DNA from: Lineolata rhizophorae
Taxonomy: Eukaryota > Ascomycota > Dothideomycetes > Lineolatales > Lineolataceae
Direction of reading: 5' to 3'
DNA length: 64,000 nucleotides
NCBI GenBank assembly: GCA_010093515.1
Contig: MU001675.1
Coordinates: forward strand, 887,371 to 951,370
In this document: positions 57,741 to 64,000 of the stretch, one piece after another
How the letters are laid out: each line of letters starts with the position of its first letter
How positions within the stretch are numbered: the first letter of the stretch is position 1
Notes under the pieces: generated by a model
Database searches by the model: none
The model's input: only the letters and a program-made list of their open reading frames with translations
What the model was told of the DNA's origin: nothing
Position numbers and translations under genes: made by a program

Positions 57741-60159
57741 TCACCCAGATCCACCACCCGCCTTCCCGAACACCTCGCTCCTCCGCCCCAGGCTCGTCAG
57801 CACCTGTAGGCCATCGATCCATAGCCCCGCGCGTACGTAGAACCCCATGAGGATCTCGCCTTTGCGGGTGTCCAGCAAGAACTCGCTCCCACCCGGCTTG
57901 CCGCCTTTCTTGCCAAAAAGCTGGCTCGTCGAGTCCTCGTAGACGAACTCGATCCCATCCACCGCTATGCCGTGGTACACCTTGATCGCTGTAAGCAGTT
58001 TCGTCTGGATGGTTGCGCAGTCGAGGATAAGCTCCTCCGGGGTGCTGCCCTGGAGCTTGCTAAAGCCTAGCTTGGAACCGCGGAACCCAGCTCGGCCGTC
58101 GGGAAGCCGGAGACGCGAGGCCTTGGACGCCAGAAGCCCAAAGTCCTCGATGGTGTGCTTGCCGCCGCCCGCGGAGTGGATCTCGAGCCGGAGGCGCTTG
58201 TTCTTGGCTTCGGGTAGGCGCGCCCGCAGGTCCGATTCCGTGAGCGTCACCTGCCTACTGGGCAGGCCCATGCCATTGGAGTCGGCGTACTCGATCCAGG
58301 CGCGGCAAAGCTCGTCTCCTTCGGTGTAAATTTCGGTGAAGGCAACGCCCGAAGGCGCCGTGACGAGGACGTTGTTGTTGTCAACGGCCCAAGCGGTCAC
58401 GCTCTCGTCCTGGCCTATGAAACTTGCCGGGGGGTCGTTTGCCTGGCGGAAGCACGGGTGGTAGCGGAATCGAAGGCAGTCAAGACGATGCCAGGAGCAT
58501 TCTTCGGCAGGCAGGCAAATTCGCTTGCCTTGAGACCCAGTCCGTTTACTCGCGGCTTCCTTCACGCAGAACGTGCGGTTGAAGCGCGTATAATCCCGCA
58601 GCATGATACCCGATTCCTGGTGTGGGCAGCCAAACAAATGACCCGTTTCATGCAAGTGGGCGCCGATGCCGATGTTGGCAGCCTCCCAATTAGTGCCCGA
58701 CTCGTTGCTGTCGTTGGCGACGTGCTTGGTGTCTGTTGGCGTCGTATCCGTGAAAGCTGGAACCACTTCCTCGATGCTCGCCGGATAGCTCTGAAGCGCG
58801 TGGGAGCCAAAGATTGCTAGCTTGAGCGTTTCGTCGCCACCGCCCAGCGCCGCATGACCACGAATGACCTTAACCTCGGGATCCCAGTGCGAGTCCAAGA
58901 ACATGGCCGACACGTATAGGCGCTGGCCGGGCCGAGCCTTGAAGTAATCCTTGACAGCCTTGGAAGCGATGACGAACAACTCGCCTCTCTTGGTACCCTT
59001 GTCATACTGCTGAGCTAGGTCCAGGTCTCGAAGCTCTTCAACAGTCTTGTCGCATTTGATGACGTGGATCCGCGCTTCGTTGCGCATCTGCCCGGTCGCC
59101 TGGTCGTGGTATGTCAGCGTGCCCTGCTGCCACTCCTCCTCATAGCGGAAACAGCGTCGGCCTAAATGGTTGCGATTCATTTGCTCGCCCGTGAAGGCCT
59201 GCCACAGATAAGCCGCCATGCGGAACTTTCGAATCGCCGTAGGCAAGCCATTCCCTTCCTGCTCTACCCTCTCCGGCACTGCATCGTATGTGCCCGGCGA
59301 GTCCTTGGCGAGTATAATAGCCAAATGCAGCGGCGGAGAACCATTCAAAGGCAGGTAATTAATGTGGACATGAGTGGCGTGCGCCGGGACCGCACTGCCC
59401 GACGACAGCTTCGGTGAGGTGAAATCAAGGCGGATGCGGTTCGGACCCGGCTGCAGATGGATCAGTACCTTGAATTGGGAATCGTAGACGGGCCAATTGG
59501 TGGGCGGAAACGATTCCTGGTGATGCCAAACGGTGAGTGTGCCGTCCAGCGGCTTCAGGGACGGGTCGCCGATATGTCCGTACACCAACAGCACTTTCTG
59601 ATTGACCTATTATTTTCACCCAATTAGTTCCAGCCAAGATAGCCCCATTTGTTCAATTGCACGTGTGCCTACCCAAGAATTGTCCGACACGGAGGTGACA
59701 CGCGGAGAAAAGGGCGAGGCAGCCGCTTTCACATTTCCATTCGAAAGTGGTGACAGCGAGCCCTAGAAGAAGGATTGAAGTCAGCAAGGAAAAGAGGTAA
59801 TTTTGCCGAAAAAAAGGAAGAGAAAGAAAGGTGAGTCAACAAGCAGACACAATGCATACATTCAGGCTATAGCGATTCGTAGTCGGCGGCCGGCTCGGCG
59901 GCGCGGTGCCATTGGTCCCGTTGGTAGTCTTGATGCTCGGAGCCGAATCGGTGCTGGGCGGCGAAAAGGAACCCAGGTTGGAATTGAGCGTTGAGTTGGA
60001 CTTCTTGTGAGGTATGTTGCGGCCGTTGGCGAGGCCATTGAGGGTCGGCGCGCTGCCGGAGGAAGAGCCGTTCGGCGTCACGCCTTCACTCGGCAATGGT
60101 TTTTCAGTGCGAAAGCTGGACCGCGACCTCCGGCGGAGGTCTCTCAGAAACGAAGGCAT
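57741..60159 (-). CDS. Zinc metallopeptidase (YIL108W-like) with jacalin-like C-terminus
   Basis: This is a predicted metallopeptidase resembling yeast YIL108W (about 696 residues, function unknown). Exons 60159-59860, 59762-59673 and 59606-57741 give 751 residues. The first 130 residues are Ser/Asn/Pro-rich (MPSFLRDLRRRSRSSFRTEK) and look disordered. From about residue 131 a beta-rich stretch begins VNQKVLLVYGHIGDPSLKPL. The catalytic zinc site is HLHETGHLFGCPHQ, an exact HExxHxxGxxH (His 449, Glu 450, His 453, His 459), followed by SGIMLRDY, which fits a Met-turn. The C-terminal about 150 residues (RAGFRGSKLGF, AIKVYHGIAVDGIEFVYED, LLDTRKGEILMGFYVRAGLW) look like a jacalin-type beta-prism lectin. 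No signal peptide is seen, so the protein is probably intracellular. Confidence 0.85.
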
Positions 60160-60715
60160 GAGAGGCGACCGCTCTGCGGGTGCGTACTGTGGGTTGATGG
60201 GAGGGGCTGTCGGTTTGCGGGAATCACCACGACCCGGTGGAAACGTGCAACCGCCGCGGGCAGGGAGCAAGCAAGCCTGGTCGGCGGCACTGGTCTGCAG
60301 GGCTGGCGATAACTATGGGAAAGAAAATGCCAGAAAGACGGAACAGCGAGCGGACGCTTTGCTTCGGCTGGCCGGAGGACGGGGTCTTTGTGTTGCGCCC
60401 GGTGAGCGAGTGCGTGGTGGCCTCGTCGCGTCCGTGGGCCGTCAGTCGGTGCCAGGCCCAGGCTTCGGCCGACGGCGCCGTTCCGGGGAAGCAACAAGGC
60501 CCCAAGGGCGGATGCCGCAAGGCACGGTTCGGGAGCACGCGCGTCGTCCAAGGGAGCGAGTGGAAGGAGAAGGGAGGGGAGAAGCGACCGTGGGCGCGTG
60601 AAGCGGCGCGATTCACGTGTGACGGAGAGGTAAGTATGTAGATGCACTCAAAACGAGAGAGAGGGCGCTGCGGCTGCCTTCACCGAACGGCCGGCCACAG
60701 CACCTGGGTCGTAAG

Positions 60716-60746
60716 TGGGTGGTGGCGGTGGTGGTGGTGGTGGTGG
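60716..60746. repeat. (GGT)n trinucleotide run
   Basis: This is a GGT repeat with one GGC interruption in intergenic DNA upstream of the metallopeptidase gene. The frames crossing it give poly-Gly, poly-Trp/Val or poly-Pro/Thr, and none is likely to be coding. Confidence 0.85.
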
Positions 60747-63420
60747 ACTGATGGAAAGCCGGCGGAGGGCGGGACGCAAGGGCAGCAAAGAGGGGTCGAA
60801 AGGCCGGCTCGGGGCGGGCGTGACGGCGGCGGAGCTTGTCGGGCAGGCGGCCGCGGGGCCCTCTCGCAGCACCTGCCGCCGGTCGATTGTTGGTGGTTAC
60901 CGGATCTGGGTGGAGCGGGCAGCTTCCACGGCGCCGGACGACGAAGCTCACCCGGGCGGCGCCCGCCTATCTGCCGCGCATATGCGCCGGGAGCACACGC
61001 TGCCGCAGAGCGGGTAAGCAGCCGGGGCGCCCCAGAGCACGGCAGGCGCTCTGACAGGTCAATGGCAGGTCGGCGACGCGCAACAGGTGGTAGCAGCGCG
61101 AATCCGAATCCGAGCAGCTAGCGGCCGTCCGTATACAGACATGCTTCGTGGGAGAGGAGGACACTGCCGGTCCGTGGGAGGAACTTCGTCACCTTCCGCC
61201 GTGGCTCTGGAGCGCCACACCCAATCTCCCAAGCGTGGCAGCCGGCCCGCGGTTGGGCGGGGCCCGGGGCGCCTCTCCGTTTGGCTCCGCCTGCCGTGCC
61301 TTGGTTTCAGCCGCCCGCCCCCGCCGCGTCGTGCGGTGACGACAGTGGCATCGGTGCCGGCCCCCGGCCCTAGCACGGCAATCTTCGAAACTACATATGT
61401 ACGGAGCAGTATGTATGTAGTATGTACCATCAACCACCAGCGGAACCACTCCCTGATCCGTGTGTGCTATTGTACAGCAGGTACATACCTACAACTTGCT
61501 TCATTCTTCCACACGAGGGTCGTCGCAAGCATTGGTGAGGATTCTTCAGGAAAATGCCGCTTTTGGCCCTGCGCTTCTTGCCTCTCCGTCCCGGGCCGTC
61601 CTCACGTCACATTTATTTTAGAAATTTTGATATCTGTGTTCGCTGCACCTTGCCACCGACTAAACGGCGTGATCTGTCTTCGTACGTAGTATCTACAACA
61701 CACCTTGCTCAGCTTGTCCCGTGCCTCGTAGCGTCGGATCCGGACGAAAACTCCCATCGAGTTGGTAGTTCCAGCGCTCTTGGCGGCCCACTCCCTGGGA
61801 TGGGAACTCGTGACCTGCCCAGGGCCTTTGGCATCCCCAGTCCTTCCCCTGGCCTCCGCCCCAGTCCTTCCTGGTCCCGGAGGATGTGTGGCCCACCTTT
61901 TTTATATCTGGCAACTTTTTGTCCGGAGGGAAAAGGAAGATCAAAAGACTGGCCAAAAGACTGGCCACCAACTGCCAACATTTGCATCCGGGTCAAGATG
62001 TTAGTTCCCCATTAGCCACACCCAACAGACCAACTCTGCGTAGTGCATGGTATGTGCGCAAGCTCGCTCGCTCCAGAAATATCGCCGAAAAGATAGCGGC
62101 CCATTTCCCATGCGTCCCGCTAATGCAGCGCACTGACAAGGTGACAACGCTCCTAGCGGCAAGCACATAGATTTGGAGGGGGGGGGGTCCGCGGCAAATG
62201 GCTAAACTCCCGCAGGCTCACACAAGACTAAGATTCTGCATGTGTGCCGTCATGGACGATCTTCGTTCTCCGCGCAAAAAAAAAGGCCGATCATACAGTA
62301 GGTAGGTATTCCGTCCATCTATTCCCTGTTCCTTTGCGCCTCCCCTTTGCTCCGACATCCGGCCCGTGCATCCATATTGCGCCCCGGAGCTTCCTACGTA
62401 GTACGGGTAGTAGCAAGAAATGTGTGATGGAAGGAGAAGCACATTCTGTTGCCGAGGGAAGAGCTGCTGCTCAATTCGTAGGAGCAAGCGATGGATTTCA
62501 CAAAAAGGGCCCCGGACTTTTCCGGCAACGACAAACGTCGACGGCGCCCACTCAGTCCCTCGGGGTCTCGGGAACCAGCTCGGGACCTCACAGTCTCTGG
62601 GACACGGGTCAAGTGGTCCCACGGACGGAGCTCACTCATTGAAGTCTGGTTTCCAAGGCGGCCCGAGCCAAGCTTATCCACCACCACGACCATCATCCTC
62701 AATCCATGGATCCCATAGCGAAAAGGCCTAGCGGACTTCCGGGGGCCCGAGGACCATTAGAGTTGGTCAACCTCAGGGCCCACCCGGGATAGGGTTAAGG
62801 GCCAGAAAAGGGCAAAAAAGGGCACCAGCCACTCAACTTTGCTCCCACGTCAAATCTCCGTCGCCTGCGCGCCAGGACGCCCATCGTTTCCGCAAGCGGC
62901 CGTAGCGCCGCCTGATTCGGCAGGGATATGAATGGCCGATGCGCCACACGCTTGCTTTTGCCTCTAGCTTACCTGAGCCGTTGTTCAGCGTTTCCGTACG
63001 TATTGATACACCGGGAGGATTCTACGTAGTACATACACCCTCTTACCACCCCCGGCCTCCCCCCTAAACCACACAAATCCCATTGACCAACCAACCGGCA
63101 CTCAGCTCCCCTCCCCATCCTGTGAACCCGGGGAATCCCAGCACCCGCCAAGCGCCACCCCAATCTCGCACCAACCCCGCCATCCCCCGTCCGCCTAGCG
63201 CGTCTCATGTTCGACGCGTCCGGGCGCGTAAAAAGGGCCAAGTTGCTTGCGCATTTTCCCCTCGGCGACCCCCCTCCCCGCCTCTCCGGGCGACGCGTCG
63301 CGGGCAAACCGGGCAAGCCGAGGGAACGGCACACGAACGGAGGTGGGAAAGCTGGAAAATAGGCGGGAAGATTCATGTGGCTAGCTGGGTGCGTGCGGGG
63401 AGGGGCTTCGAATACATACC

Positions 63421-63438
63421 TATGTGTGTGTGTGTGAG
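63421..63438. repeat. (TG)n microsatellite
   Basis: This is a short TG dinucleotide run in the right-end gene-free stretch, with no associated gene. Confidence 0.85.
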
Positions 63439-64000
63439 AGGGCTTACCTAGGTTTCTTATCTTTTGCGGGCGTGGGGCTGGATTTTGATTGACTGGTCGA
63501 ACTGATGAGCGCATCTCCTCCTATGTACTGCAGGCACTTTGCCAAAGGAGCAAAAGGCCACGGTTGGGAAGGGACAACCCAAGACAATCCTTTCCACCCA
63601 GCTCAATGCTAGCCCTTAACTGGCGCCACTTTGTATTTGCGGAGTCTCGTCCGGCACATATAGCGCCCAAGCGCGGCGAAGCATTCCACCTAGCAAAGCT
63701 GCCACCCGTTCGTGCTCCTGTATGCACCGCAACAGGCGCGCGCTTTTTCCTCGCCGCAGAGAGTAAAGGGGGTTCTCCCCCAACACCGCCGCCGACGGCA
63801 AAGAATGGCGGAAAGCCAAAAAGAACGAAGGAATGGATGGCTAAATGGGTGGATGAACTTTCGGGAGCACGGAATGCCCAATTATAATTATCATTGTCGA
63901 TATAAGCCAAGCTCCAGCGAGACGGTGCTACTTATATTATGTATGACCAGTCTTGTATGGCTGGCTGACCCGGCCCCCAAGCGGCGGCGGCGACACCCGA

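Larger units (their letters stand above)
60160..64000. other. 3.8 kb right-end stretch without a recognised gene
   Basis: This stretch holds the promoter of the metallopeptidase gene and further GC-rich DNA. Open frames occur on both strands, in overlapping sets with Arg/Pro/Gly-rich translations and no domains. TACGTAGTAC-like words occur at 61414, 61683, 62395 and 63023. Simple repeats are a GGT run (60716-60746), a G run near 62177 and a TG run (63421-63438). A gene starting further right may have its promoter here. Confidence 0.4.

Overview
The window is nuclear DNA of a filamentous ascomycete (Pezizomycotina, most likely Sordariomycetes). The reasons are many short introns (about 50-120 nt) with GTAAGT/GTATGT-like donors and CTAAC/CTGAC branch sites, gene-dense two-strand packing, and families typical of moulds such as FluG and a fungal YAT permease. 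I find 18 protein genes, 17 complete and one cut by the left edge. I see no tRNA, rRNA, CRISPR array, transposon or viral fossil. All gene models below were spliced by eye; exon lengths close in frame for every gene except the 5' end of the gene at 15431-18961.

Layout. 1-719 (-): start of quinolinate phosphoribosyltransferase (NAD synthesis). 1343-4591 (+): very large GH47 alpha-mannosidase. 5207-7416 (-): lysine-rich protein of unknown role. 8297-12461 (-): Rsc1/Rsc2-type bromodomain-BAH chromatin remodeller subunit. 13750-14853 (+): OTU1 deubiquitinase. 15431-18961 (-): large conserved, probably mitochondrial protein with a disturbed 5' end. 19808-21923 (+): MON1. 22882-24710 (-): amino acid permease. 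24711-27620: gene-free stretch. 27621-31115 (-): TFIIIC subunit TFC4. 31940-32624 (-): SYS1. 33353-33800 (+): COA6. 35322-36298 (-): microbial-type PARG. 38090-39926 (+): mitochondrial asparaginyl-tRNA synthetase. 40968-42431 (+): mitoferrin. 43445-46155 (+): SAP1/YTA6-like AAA ATPase. 46622-49435 (-): FluG. 50258-55604 (+): GHKL-ATPase/NO VEIN protein. 57741-60159 (-): HExxHxxGxxH metallopeptidase with a jacalin-like tail. 60160-64000: no gene recognised.

Most of these are single-copy housekeeping genes with no operon-like or cluster logic. Shared themes are mitochondrial function (COA6, SLM5, MRS3/4, probably the 15431-18961 gene), membrane traffic (MON1, SYS1, GH47) and nuclear or transcription work (RSC, TFC4).

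The most unusual gene is the 1642-residue protein at 50258-55604. It joins an N-terminal Hsp90/sacsin-type ATPase to a C-terminal NO VEIN (DUF3883) domain that keeps a restriction-endonuclease-like D...ExK core. It is divergent from FluG across an 822 bp intergenic region. A second observation is a small family of TACGTAGTAC/TACGGAGTAC palindrome-like words, all found in the gene-free stretches.
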